This document shows positions 8,295 through 20,925 of a DNA stretch of 64,000 nucleotides, one piece after another. The DNA lies in NCBI GenBank assembly GCA_014843695.1, contig CM026404.1, positions 53,762,833-53,826,832 on the forward strand, given 5' to 3'. The notes below the pieces were generated by a model that was not told the DNA's origin, did no database searches, and worked only from the letters and a program-made list of their open reading frames with translations. Both the position numbers and the translations under genes were made by a program. Positions within the stretch are counted from its first letter, which is position 1. Each line of letters starts with the position of its first letter. This DNA is from Archivesica marissinica. Taxonomy: Eukaryota; Mollusca; Bivalvia; Venerida; Vesicomyidae.

Positions 8295-11150
8295 TTATTG
8301 TGTGTCACATTTCCTTCGCTTTCTCCTAGCAGGTATTTTCTCTAGCATTTTATGTCTTGCACAGTGGAGAAAATAGCAAAGTCGATGAGTATGAAAATCA
8401 AGTTGAGTGAGGTCTACGCCATGGGATACATCTGTTAGCATATTAAGCGAGGTGCTGTCTAATATTATTCTAAGCCTATTTGTATTATTGAAGTTTTGTA
8501 GCGTTAAACCACATATATCAAGCAGACTTTCATCAATATTCCCTAGAATAGACTCTCTCACTGTGGTCAGCATACATCATTCAAGCAGGAAATGTTCAAC
8601 GTCCTCTTCTTGTTCTCTGCACAACTTACACGTTGGGTCCACTTCTATATGATTAAATGCAACTCTATTGGTTTGAAGGTTGTACGTCCCTGTTACTAAT
8701 TTAAGTTTTATTGGTAATCGCTGCAATTCTGTTTTGGAGGCACTGCGTGTACGTATAATTGGATGGGTTTTTCCACTTTTATAGACATTTACATTCAGGA
8801 ATCGAATCGTTGAATACAATTTGGCTCTTGTCGATATTTTTTCTTCCCAGTATTTCTTAATCGCAGAGTGAAGTTTAGATTTCCATTCTTCTTTTGAACA
8901 TTGGTTGCTTAGAAGATATATGGCTTCAGGAAGTTCATATTTGCATAAAAGTGTATCGATTTCAATGAACCAGCTGCTACTATCTTTGTTTTTAACTGTC
9001 AGTTGACGTATAGCGATATGTTTCTCGATACTTTCGTCACCTTGGCTGCATACGTTGTGAAACAGTGTTAAAGCTTTAATATGAATCTGTGCTTCGACGG
9101 GTAGCATACCAGATATAATAAAAGGTGCTGGATCTGCTGTGTTAGAAGGCACAGAAAGTACTTGTTTCAGTATCTTTTTAAGAAATTTTTCTAGGTTTTC
9201 CAGAATTTTACCCTTGGGTAGAATTATTTCAAATCCATAAGTTAGTATAGGTAAAACGTATGTTCTTATCAGTTGAATGGATGTTTCTGGGTCTAAACCA
9301 TTTTCTCCATGTAATCCAGCTGACATGAGGCTATATATAGTGCGTCTGGCTTTGTTTATGTTTTCATGAACTGTCTCCTTTGCAGTATTTTCTATTGATG
9401 TGGATCTGATTATTCCCAGGTGGGTAGTTTTGGTTGTTTCATTCATAACTTCGTCATCCATTTTCCATTCTTGTTCTATTTTATGTAAACTTCTATTTTT
9501 TGGTTTGACCACTATAATGTGACTTTTTGTGGGTTGTAACTGGTATCTTTCCATTTTACTGTACTGTATGGCCATGTTTATTAAGATTTGTAGTTCATCC
9601 GGATCGTTGCTTAGTAAGGCAATGTCATCGGCGCAAGTTGGTGCACAGCATCCAATGTTTCCTATGGACCCTCCGAATTGTAGTTTCTGCATTTGCTGGA
9701 GTAGTGCGTTTATGTGCACTTTGTAGAGATCAGCACTCAGGATACCACCTTGTCTGACACCGAAGTTAACTGGAAATGCGTCTGAATTAAGTCCACCCCA
9801 CTTGACCGCCGAGGTTGCATTACTATGCAAGTCCTTTGTCATAGTCCATAATTCATTTTGGACACCCATGTGATAAAGTTTTCGCATTAAATGGATGTGA
9901 TTCACTATATCGAACGCCGATTTTGCATCTAGTAATGCAATGTAAGATGTTTGCTTCCGGTCTCTGCTGTCTCGAGTGAACTCCTCCAATATAAGGGAAC
10001 AATTCATTGGTGAAGTCTTTTTTGTAAACCCTCTTTGTAAAGTGCTTTGCTGTGGGTCTATTATCGGTCTCATCTTTTCACGAACAGTATACTCTAGTAT
10101 TTTCAGTAATACGGGTAATACGGTAATACCTCTGTAGTTTTTGGCTTCGTTTTTGTCGCCCTTCTTCTTGAATATCGGTGTTATAAGACCAACTTTGAGA
10201 AAATCGGATATTTCACCAAGCTGTATAATGTCATTTAAAATGTTGTGTAAAATTGGAATGATATCATCACTTCCTGCATGTAAAATATTCTCGATACTGA
10301 GTCCAAATATGTCTGGTGATTTACGTCGGTTTATAGACTGAACGGCTTTTTGCACATCGTGTACACTGATACTACAGTTTATTTGTTTGGAGACAAGTTT
10401 ACTAATGATTGGAATTTCTTGTTCCACAATTTGGTGATACTGTTCGTCATAAGATGCATTATTATTCTGTTCGGCTAGTTGTTGGAAGTGGCGTTTAAAA
10501 CCTAAAAGTATGTTGTCACCAGTATAAGTGGTATTATCTACGTTTATATCCTCTATGACTTGTAGTTTGGTTTTCCTTTGTTTATTTATCAGTTTATGGA
10601 ATAGTTTGGTATCGGTGAATTTTGCATTCATTATTTCATCACGATCTTTCAGTCTTCTTCTGGCCATCTCAACTCTCACTGCATTTCTGAATTCCTGTCT
10701 TGTTTGCTTCTTGGTCATTACATATATATTTGTTTCACTAACTGGTCGTCCATTATTCTTCCATTCTCTTAGTGCTGCTTTGTTCGCTAATAGTTTATTC
10801 TTTATTGTTTCATTCCACACTTGTAATTTTGGTTGGTGTTTACGTGGATTTAATTTCTTTGAACAGATTTTGGCTGCTTCATTCAGAATATTACATACCT
10901 CTTTAACTGTTTCACTGGTGCTGTTTTCAGGTTTGTTTGTACAGAGGGTTGACATTTTCTGATTCACCGTTGTTCTATATAGTTCTTTATCCACTCTATC
11001 CCAGTTAATCTTTGATATAACTTTTTTTGACGTTCTATTAGTATGTTTAGTAGTTAGGTTACATTCAATTTCTATCATGATTGGGTAGTGATCAGATGCA
11101 TTAGTATACAGGTTATCTAACTTTGTTGTTTCACATTTCTGTATTTACTG
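8295..11150 (-). pseudogene. 5'-truncated LINE with near-complete reverse transcriptase, one internal stop
   Basis: On the minus strand the frame opens at about 11130 with the end of an APE-type endonuclease (NLYTNASDHYPIM; SDHYP is its last motif), so the copy is 5'-truncated. A linker and a full reverse transcriptase follow: NYRGITVLPVLLKI, an Asp-rich palm motif (IALLDAKSAFDIVN), the QGG-type box FGVRQGGILSADLYK, and the catalytic box APTCADDIALLS. A C-terminal CCHC-like knuckle (CKLCREQEEDVEHFLLE, then a Cys after the stop) is interrupted by an in-frame TGA at 8577-8579, after which the same frame continues to 8295. Except for that stop and the truncation the ORF is intact, so the insertion is fairly young. 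The clade (Jockey/CR1/Nimb-like) cannot be settled by eye. Confidence 0.88.
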
Positions 11151-11229
11151 TTATTTCGAGTTGGTTTAATACCAATAAATATTTCTGATATTGGGCTAAT
11201 ATGAAATAGACATTGTTCTATTTAACCCT

Positions 11230-12320
11230 TTCCTTCATAGAGATTTAGGTTAATATACTATTATATCTCCATACAAACGACAGCCATTTATCTATCAAGT
11301 ATCATGTGGTGGATACGTAGTCGCCATATCTATCCTACCTCCATAGATATTACTGGGACTTCATAGAGAATTAGGTTAATATACTATTATATCTCCATAC
11401 AAACGACAGCCATTTATTTATCAAATATCATGTGGTGGATACGTAGTCGCCATATCTATCCTACCTCCATAGATATTACTGGGACTACATGAGATTTAGG
11501 TTAATATACTATTATATCTCCATACAAACGACAGCCATTTATCTATCATGTGGTGGATAAGTAGTCGCCATATCTATCCCACCTCCATAGATATTACTGG
11601 GACTTCATAGAGATTTAGGTTAATATACTATTATATCTCCATACAAACGACAGCCATTTATCCCTTTCATGTGGTGGATAAGTAGTCGCCATATCTATCC
11701 TACCTCCATAGCTATTACTGGGACTTCATAGAGATTTAGGTTAATATACTAGTATATCTCCATACAAACGACAGCCATTTATCTATCATGTGGTGGATAC
11801 GTAGTCGCCATATCTATCCTACCTCCATAGATATTACTGGGACTACATAGAGATTTAGGTTAATATACTAGTATATCTCCATACAAACGACAGCCATTTA
11901 TCTATCATGTGGTGGATAAGTAGTCGCCATATCTATCCTACCTCTATAGCTATTACTGGGACTTCATAGAGATTTAAGTTAATATACTAGTATATCTCCA
12001 TACAAACGACAGCCATTTATCTATCATGTGGTGGATACGTAGTCGCCATATCTATCCTACCTCCAAAGATATTACTGGGACTTCATAGAGATTTATGTTA
12101 ATATACTAGTATATCTCCATACAAACGACAGCCATTTAGCTATCATGTGGTGGATACGTAGTCGCCATATCTATCCTACCTCCATAGATATTACTGGGAC
12201 TTCATAGAGAGTTAGGTTAATATACTAGTATATCTCCATACAAACGACAGCCATTTAGCTATCATGCAGTGGATAATTAGTCGCCATATCTATCCTACCT
12301 CCATAGATATTACTGGGACT
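11230..12320. repeat. 119-bp tandem repeat, about 9 copies
   Basis: The unit contains 'gagatttaggttaatatact' and 'cagccatttatctatcatgt'. Copies show small indels and point changes, so the array is older or less homogenised than the 27-bp array at 21-28 kb. No open frame of note. Confidence 0.93.
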
Positions 12321-12556
12321 AGGCCTATGTGAGATTCTGACATTTATTATGAACATTGGTTTGACTACTACATTGTCAATGTATGTCGTATTGGTAATGG
12401 CGTCAAGAGGTGCTTCTATGGGGAAATGGTTATTAAAGGGTGAACATTTTTCTGCCGTACATCATACGAACTAAGTGTAGTAATCTATGAATCGTAATTA
12501 GTTAATACCTAGCTCTCAATGTGAGTGTGGACATGCAATTTAAGATGCTGAACATT
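12321..12556. other. Spacer, no gene
   Basis: Short unique sequence between the 119-bp array and the TIR element. Nothing recognised. Confidence 0.5.
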
Positions 12557-13160
12557 AGAGTGGTGGAACCTATGCTCGGCTAAAATCCTACATATCATGG
12601 CCTATAAAAAAAGTTAAATGCATTATTTTCTTAAGTCGTGAACACAACTTTCACAAAATTGTTGTTGAAAATTTTAGCTTCATTACGTGACCATGTGCCT
12701 CAATACAGCTATCGCAACTACACCTGTTTCCATGGGGAACTAGATACTTTAGGGCACCTATGCACGGCGTACATGTGTTTTTTATTTATGCACGGGTAAA
12801 TGTTGAATATATTATATTGACTTAGTAACACCAATAACTAACAATATTACAACTCATAAGAAACTTTTTTTCTGGTTATTTGTACATTTCCCCCCAATCC
12901 GGATAGCCACCTGAAATGCTCATAAACCGCATCATTTCGATGGAAAAAAATTCTCAACAAGTTGTCTGTTTATATTCGGCTACTGAACCAGTCAGGTGAC
13001 AGTTGCATTAGGCTACCGGTACGCACAACGGAATGCTATTGTACCATGCTTCACCTCTCTCAGCTAAAATAGGTTAAAACTATTTACATATTTTAAATAC
13101 GGATGTATATGGAAAACTACGCCGAGCATAGGAATACGCCGAGCATTGGTTCCACCACTC
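12557..13160. mobile_element. 604-bp TIR element flanked by TA
   Basis: The left end 'gagtggtggaacctatgctc' and the right end ('gagcattggttccaccactc') are inverted copies. TA dinucleotides flank both sides (12555-12556 and 13161-13162). The inner right side repeats 'gccgagcatagg'. There is no coding frame. TA duplication suggests a Tc1/mariner-type transposase in trans, but the end sequence alone does not prove the superfamily. Confidence 0.75.
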
Positions 13161-13264
13161 TACTTTTATATGTAGATCTAGATCTACTCATTTTAATTCA
13201 CGAGTTGTCCATCCTATGAGTAGGCCTACTGTTTGGCTATGAAACCCCCTACCGATGATCAAAA

Positions 13265-14530
13265 TGAATATATTATATAAACTTGATGGTCGGTATTACA
13301 TTTAACCTGACATGATATATACACTTCAGGTTCGTTATTACATTTAACCTGACATGATATATACACTTGATGTTCGTTATTACATTTAGCCTGACATAAT
13401 ATATACACTTGATGTTCGTTATTACATTTAACCTGACATGATATATACACTTGATGTTCGTTATTACATTTAGCCTGACATGATATATACACTTGATGTT
13501 CGTTATTACATTTAGCCTGACATGATATGTACACTTGCTGTTCGTTATTACACTTAGCCTAACATGATATGTACACGTGATGTTCGTTATTACATTTAAC
13601 CTGACATGATATATACACTTGATGTTCGTTATTACATTTAACCTGACATGATATATACACTTGATGGTCGTTATTACATTTAACCTGACATGATATGTAC
13701 ACTTGATGTTTGTTATTGCATTTAGCCTGACATGATATATACACTTGATGTTCGTTATTACATTTAACCTGACATGATATATACACTTGATGTTCGTTAT
13801 TACATTTAACCTGACATGATATATACACTTGCTGTTCGTTATTACATTTAACCTGACATGATATATACACTTGATGTTCGTTATTACATTTAACCTGACA
13901 TGATATATATTGTGTTCGTTATTACATTTAACCTGACATGATATATACACTTGATGTTCGTTATTACATTTAACCTGACATGATATATACACTTGATGTT
14001 CGTTATTACATTTAACCTGACATGATATATACACTTGATGTTCGTTATTACATTTAACCTGACATGATATATACACTTGATGTTCGTTATTACATTTAAC
14101 CTGACATGATATATACACTTGTGTCGTTATTACATTTACTGACATGATATATACACTTGATGTTCGTTATTACATTTAACCTGACATGATATATATACTT
14201 GAGTTCGTTATTACATTTAACCTGAATGATATATACACTTGATGTTCGTTATTACATTTAACCTGACATGATATTTATACTTGCTGTTCGTTATTACATT
14301 TAACCTGACATGATATATACACTTGATGGTCGTTATTACATTTAACCTGACATGATATATACACTTGATGTTCGTTATTACATTTAACCTGACATGATAT
14401 ATACACTTGATGTTCGTTATTACATTTAACCTGACATGATATATATACTTGCTGTTCGTTATTACATTTAACCTGACATGATATATACACTTGATGTTCG
14501 TTATTACACTTAACCTGACATGATATATAC
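13265..14530. repeat. 42-bp satellite, left block
   Basis: About 30 copies of a 42-bp unit containing 'gttcgttattacatttaacc' and 'tgacatgatatatac'. 42 is a multiple of three, so minus-strand frames stay open for hundreds of residues (CQVKCNNEHQVYIS and its shifted version). They break wherever a 1- to 3-bp indel occurs (for example 13905-13915 and 14120), so they are not genes. The array continues after the LINE at 19504. Confidence 0.96.
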
Positions 14531-14655
14531 CTCCCTTGAATTGGAAACGTGGGAAAATTGGGAGAAAGCTTTTTTGTTAAAATTTTAATAAATTAAATTG
14601 CTACAGCAGTGAAATTCAACACTAAACAATGGATTAATAATATATAAACAGTCAT

Positions 14656-15782
14656 ATGTCATCAAAAAAGAAAAATAGTGAACCGAAACGTGGTAAAGGG
14701 AAACGAAAAGCAAATTCACCCATAACAAAGGAGGACAAACGTGGTCAAACCGGTTATGGACAGCAAGCGGGGTGGGTGGAGAAAAAAGGAAAAAAGACAA
14801 AACAAAGCCGGTAAGTGAGATTAGTGATGAAAATTATCACTTGCCATACATGAACATGAATCCTACTATGAACCCGAGTATGGCTCTGGGAAGCACGTCA
14901 CCACAAATGTGTCATGGACAAAACTCATACATGGCTACGCCACCCCCACAGACGCCACAAGCCCTACACCAAATGCCGCAGTATTCACAAATATATCAAC
15001 AACCGACAGCCACCCCCACATGGGCTATAGAAATGATTAATGAAATGAAGACCTTGAAACAACTGATCCCAACAATAGAACATATAGACAATACAATGAC
15101 CTCCATTAATGCAAAATTGACGGATCTGGAATCTAAAGTTAAATATATGGACGAGCGAGTGTTACAAGTCGAGGCCGCTAGTGCCTTTATTAGTAATAAA
15201 TATGATGAACATACAAAAGATATGGATATGTCTAGAGAACAAATCAAGAAACTTGACCAATCTTGTAAAACGCTAACAGAAAATCTGGCAGCCATGAACG
15301 TTGAAAAAAAAGAACTCAAATCTAAAGTTATAGACCTAGAGTTACGTTCCATGAGAGAAAATCTTGTATTTTATGGTTTAAAGGAAACCACGACACATGA
15401 TATTGAAAACTGTGAAATGATAGTTAAAAACTTCTGTAGGGAACATTTAGACATAGATGCATCCAACATGACCATGGGTCGAGCACACCGAATGGGAAAC
15501 AATAATGCTAGAAAACCACGACCAGTCGTCGTGAAGTTTCACAAATATAGTGACAGAGAAACAATTCGAGAGAAGGCTTATGGACTCAATCAGCAACTCA
15601 AGCAAGCTAATGTCGGCGTCAGCATCCAACGCCCAAAAGCAGTAAGAGATGCCAGAAATGCCGTGTATCACATCATTCAACAAGAAAAAGCAAAAGGTAA
15701 CCAAACCCGTATGATCGGCAACCAACTATACATCAATGGTGTGCCATATCGTCCCACACCCCAGGCCAGTGGAAGCGCTTAA
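14656..15782 (+). pseudogene. LINE ORF1 (L1-type RNA-binding chaperone), one early frameshift
   Basis: The first ATG of the element (14656) opens a very basic frame (MSSKKKNSEPKRGKGKRK) that shifts into the main ORF1 frame within the A-rich run at about 14781-14796, so a 1-nt indel in that homopolymer region is likely. The main frame has a Pro/Gln/Met-rich region, a long predicted coiled coil (about 80-190 residues in), then an RRM-like block (LRSMRENLVFYGLKE, AHRMG, RPVVVKFHKYSDRE) and a basic C-terminal domain (VSIQRPKAVRDAR). This order matches L1-type ORF1 proteins (Transposase_22). It ends at TAA 15780-15782, and ORF2 continues in the same frame. Confidence 0.85.
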
Positions 15783-18700
15783 GGGCGTCATGAGGAGCAA
15801 CTATCCATTCTCAGCTGGAATATCAATGGTTTAGCAAGAAAACTAGGTGACCTTGACCTTTTAGATGAAATCAACCAACACGATGTGACAGTCCTTGGTG
15901 AAACCTGGCTACCACCTAATCCCGATATAAACTTAAATATAACCGGATACACCTGTGAACATTTACCTGGAAATAAATCGAGAAACACGACAAAAGGTAG
16001 ATATAGTGGTGGTATCGCTGTTTATATAAGAAGTGAGCTCAGCTCCAAGATACAAATAATAGAAAAACACCAATATGGTGTAGTGTGGATTAAAATGTGT
16101 AAAACATTATTTTCATTTAATGAAGACGTTTATATATGTAGTGTAGTGTCTATATACCACCAGCAAACTCTACGGTTTTAAACCATATTGATATAGACTT
16201 TTACGAACAAATAGAAGAAGGAATTAAGAAATATAATACTCTAGGTAAAATCCTCGTGCAAGGGGACTTGAACTCTCGAACATCAAATATTGATGATTAC
16301 ATGCTTACTGACAATTTTATAAACACAGGTACTTATAATATTAATGACTACACCTATCCTCCACGTGTAAACAAAGATAGTATTGTCGATAACTATGGTA
16401 GAAAACTACTTTCTTTTTGCAAAGACTGCAATTTTTTAATAGCTAATGGCAGGCTACATTCCGATAAAGATATTGGCGATTTTACTTTTCATGGCAAACA
16501 AGGTTCAAGTACTATGGATTATTTACTTCTAGACAATGATGATTTTAAATACATCTCACAATTTACTATATCACAACCTAGCGTAGTATCAGATCACGTG
16601 GGTATATCGTATTCAATACAATGTAAACCACCCCCGACAATTATATCACGTGACACTGTACTTACAAACACTAGCCAATACATTGAATGGGATAGTACGA
16701 AAATACAGTCATTCCTCATGCAGTTAAGTAGGAGACAGAATGTGCTCGATAATATGTTACGAAATATAAATAACTGCACCGTCGATGAAACGGTAAATCA
16801 ATTTACTACTTTCATGCAGGAAAACGCTTTTAGTATATTTAGCAAAACACGTGGCTCGAGTACACGTAATCCCGCAATTATCAAACGTAAACAACCCTGG
16901 TTCGACGGTGAGTGTATTAACGCCCGGCGAGACTACAATAAAGCAAGAAATGCATTCCTCCGCCATAATAACAGACAAACCAAATCGACATTTTTCACCC
17001 AAAAAAATAAATACACAAAGATTAAACGTTTAAAAAAGTCTCGGTTTCGTTATAACGAGGGAGTTAAACTTGCCAAAATGGCATCAAGTGATCCAAAACG
17101 TTTTTGGGCTAACATTAAAAAACAATACAAAAAAAATAAACAAAACAAAAATGAAATAAACATTAACGATCTGCACCGTCATTTTGAAGCAATGTTTGGC
17201 AATCAGCCGCAAGTAACAAACTTAGACACAAATACACAAAACAATATCTCTGACGAATATCTCGATACTGTATTTACTATGGATGAACTAAACCGAGCAG
17301 TCATGTCACAGAACAATAATAAAAGCGCAGGAACCGACAATTTAATCGCAGAAGTTTTTAAATATTCCTTTGAAAATATCTGTCTGTTATTGCTAAGTTT
17401 GTACAACAAAATATTTGACTCTGGCGTGTACCCTGAATCCTGGGCGGAAGGAATTATTATACCCATTCATAAAGGCGGTGACCCATGTGCACCACAAACT
17501 TATAGAGGCATAACGCTTGTAAATATTTTAGCCAAAATTTATTCTCAGCTTATCTCAAATCGCCTAACAAAATGGTCAGCCAACAAAGAAGTTATTATTG
17601 ATAATCAATTTGGCTTTCAAAAAGGGAAGTCCACTGCTGATTGTTTATTTATCTTACAGAGCCTTATAGCAAAAACCTTATCACAGAAACAAAACTTATA
17701 TGTAGCCTTCTTAGACTGGGAGCGCATGTTTGATAACATAAACCGGGCCCTTCTCTGGCAAAAACTCATGACCGAAAACGTCAGTTCGAAACTTACCGAA
17801 GCGATAAAATCAATGTATTGTATTATAAAGCAACGTGTTCGTTTTAAATCGAAAACAACAGATTTTATACAGTCCCATATTGGTCTGAAACAGGGCGATC
17901 CATGTAGTAGCTTACTATGTTTGTTTTTCTTAAACGATATCTTAATTAATGTTTATACGGATCTAGATGGCATTATGTCCATTGAAGATGTAAAATTATA
18001 TCTGATGCTATTTGCTGATGATGCAATCTTGCTTGCCCAAAACCCCCAATCCTTACAATCACTATTGAACGATATATCTAGGTATTGTATCGAGTGGGGA
18101 TTAAGAATAAATATAAAGAAAACAAAGATTATGATTTTTGAACTAGGACGACCAACGCATTATGACTTCTATTTTAATGGCACACAAATCGATGAAGTAG
18201 AATCCTTCAAGTACCTAGGTTTGCATATTTTCAAAAATAATAACTGGCTACGGTCTCAAAAACATCTGGCCTCCCAGGCATCACGCGCCATGCATAACCT
18301 TTTTACTGTATATAATCAACTTGATTTACCTACATCGCAAAAGATTAAATTGTTTGACTCGCTTGTGGCACCTATACTAAATTATTCGAGTGAAATTTGG
18401 GGAAATATTGAAGCTAAAGACTGTAAAGTAGCTGTACACTTAAAATTTTGCAGAAAAATATTATATGTTAGAAAATCTACAAATCTAGATGCAATCTATG
18501 GCGAACTCGGTAGGACACCCATGAAAGTCAGGCGACAAATACATATGTTAAAATACTGGTCTAAACTATGTTCATGTGACAGAAACTCACTTTTATACAA
18601 AACCTATAGCATGCTTTATAACGATGTAAATATTAATGAAACATATAGAGGAAGCAATTGGGCCTTTCAGATTAAACACATTCTTGATAATTGTGGACTA

Positions 18701-19191
18701 TCAAATTATTGGGAACAGCAGATGATCACAACAGCGGAATTTAAAATATTGAAAACTCGTTTACATGATATATATTATCAAGAATGGACTGCAAGAATAA
18801 ATAATTCTACTCGTTTAGATACTTATGCAAAAATAAAAAATGCTTTTCAATTCGAAAAATATCTAGATTTTATAAAAGAGAAGAAATTCCGCATAGCCCT
18901 CACTAAATTACGGTTGTCATCACATACCCTCGAAATAGAAAGAGGTAGATATATTAATTATCTAGAAATGACCGAACTTGCCAAAATTGTAATTCAAATA
19001 CCTTGGAAAATGAATACCATTTTCTACTAGTTTGCTCAAAATTCAGAGACCTTAGAAATAAGCATCTGAAACAGTATTATTGCCATTGGCCTAATATGCA
19101 CAAAATGAAAAATTTATTCTGTAAAAAATCGAAAACCACCATTCTAAATATTTCCAAATATATATATTTTGCAAATTTATCAAGAGTATGA
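15783..19191 (+). pseudogene. LINE ORF2: APE endonuclease, reverse transcriptase, CCHC knuckle; two frameshifts
   Basis: The frame opens directly after the ORF1 stop without an ATG and reads ILSWNINGL and VTVLGETWLPP (APE endonuclease N-terminus). At 16138-16147 a tandem 'gtagtgtagt' (a 5-bp duplication) breaks the frame. The other frame continues with VQGDLNSRT, GDFTFHGKQGSSTMDYLL and SDHVGI. The reverse transcriptase has YRGITLVNILAKIYS, VAFLDWERMFDNIN, GLKQGDPCSSLL and the catalytic LLFADDAILL. Near 18965 a second frameshift (loss of about 1 nt) precedes a C-x2-C-x12-H-x4-C knuckle (TCQNC ... EYHFLLVC). The frame then ends at about 19191. Apart from these lesions it is intact. It needs ORF1 protein in cis for retrotransposition. 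Confidence 0.9.
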
Positions 19192-19503
19192 CCACATTAT
19201 GTCGTCAACCCATTGAATATATAACTGAACTGTATTGTAAACATGCTTAACGTCTAGTCATAATGAACATTCATGGTATTATACACTCAAGAAATGCGCA
19301 CGTTTTGCTACCATGGACGTTCATTCTGATAAGTTCTACTATTTTTCATTATTGTACATGTTGTAAGTATACACGTCGTGTATATCATATGTAATACATG
19401 CTTCTCTGTAAACCATGTTTCCAATTGTATGTATATATATATGCTTACTATAAGTAATGCTATTGTGCTTTATGTAATAAAATGTTGAATTGAATTGAAT
19501 TGA

Positions 19504-20330
19504 ATATACACTTGATGGTCGTTATTGCATTTAACCTGACATGATATATATACTTGCTGTTCGTTATTGCATTTAACCTGACATGATATATACACTTGAT
19601 GGTCGTTATTACATTTAACCTGACATGATATATACACGTGATGTTCGTTATTACATTTAACCTGACATGATATATACACTTGATGGTCGTTATTACATTT
19701 AACCTGACATGATATATACACTTGATGTTCGTTATTACATTTAACCTGACATGATATATACACTTGATGTTCGTTATTACATTTAACCTGACATGATATA
19801 TACACTTGATGTTCGTTATTATATTTAGCCTGACATGATATATACACTTGATGTTCGTTATTACATTTAACCTGACATGATATATACACTTGATGTTCGT
19901 TATTACATTTAACCTGACATGATATATACACTTGATGTTCGTTATTACATTTAACCTGACATGATATATACACTTGATGTTCGTTATTACATTTAACCTG
20001 ACATGATATATACACTTGATGGTCGTTATTACATTTAACCTGACATGATATATACACTTGATGGTCGTTATTACATTTAACCTGACATGATATATACACT
20101 TGATGTTCGTTATTACATTTAACCTGACATGATATATACACTTGATGTTCGTTATTACATTTAACTTGACATGATATATACACTTGATGTTTGTTATTGC
20201 ATTTAACCTGACATGATATAATTTATACACTTGCTGTTCGTTATTACATTTAACCTGACATGATATATACACGTGATGTTCGTTATTATATTTAACCTGA
20301 CATGATATATTCATATATTGATGTTCTTTA
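19504..20330. repeat. 42-bp satellite, right block
   Basis: Continuation of the array at 13265-14530, same unit and orientation, about 20 copies. It passes at about 20330 into a 41-bp relative that shares only half of the unit. Confidence 0.96.
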
Positions 20331-20925
20331 TTATATTTAACCTGACAAGTTAGTACAGTCGTTGTTCCTTATTACCTTTAACCTGACAAGTTAGTACAAT
20401 CGTTGTTCGTTATTACATTTAACCTGACAAGTTAGTACAATCGTTGTTCGTTATTATATTTAACCTGAAAAGTTCGTACAATCGTTGTTCGTTATTACAT
20501 TTAACCTGACAAGTTAGTACAATCGTTGTTCGTTATTACATTTAACCTGACAAGTTAGTACAATCGTTGTTCGTTATTAACTTTTAACCTGACAAGTTAG
20601 TACACTCGTTGTTCGTTATTACATTTAACCTGACAAGTTAGTACAATCGTTGTTCGTTATTACATTTAACCTGACAAGTTAGTACACTCGTTGTTCATTA
20701 TTACATTTAACCAGACAAGTTATTACAATCGTTGTTCGTTATTACATTTAACCTGACAAGTTAGTACAATCGTTGTTCGTTATTACATTTAACCAGACAA
20801 GTTAGTACAATCGTTGTTCGTTATTACATTTAACCTGACAAGTTAGTACAATCGTTGTTCGTTATTACATTTAACCTGACACGTTAGTACAGTCGTTGTT
20901 CGTTATTACATTTAACCTGACACGG
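20331..20925. repeat. 41-bp satellite sharing half of its unit with the 42-bp satellite
   Basis: About 14 copies in which 'gttcgttattacatttaacc' is retained but the other half is 'tgacaagttagtacaatcgt' instead of 'tgacatgatatatacacttg'. The common half abuts both arrays, so one array probably arose from the other by replacement of half a unit, then re-amplification. Confidence 0.93.

Larger units (their letters stand above)
14531..19503 (+). mobile_element. Near full-length LINE inserted in the 42-bp satellite
   Basis: A 4.97-kb element interrupts the 42-bp satellite. The satellite word 'atatac' flanks both ends (14525-14530 and 19504-19509) and is the probable target duplication. It has a 125-bp 5' leader, an ORF1, an ORF2 with endonuclease and reverse transcriptase, a 3' UTR, a polyadenylation-like 'aataaa' near 19478, and a tail of 5-bp units ('ttgaattgaattgaat'). 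The presence of both ends means it is not 5'-truncated. Three frame lesions show that this copy is now dead. Confidence 0.92.

Noticed and set aside
13259..20314. Cys-containing repeat proteins (CQVKCNNEHQVYIS units)
   Set aside because: The 42-bp satellite is a multiple of three. Two different frames are open at the same place and both break at satellite indels.
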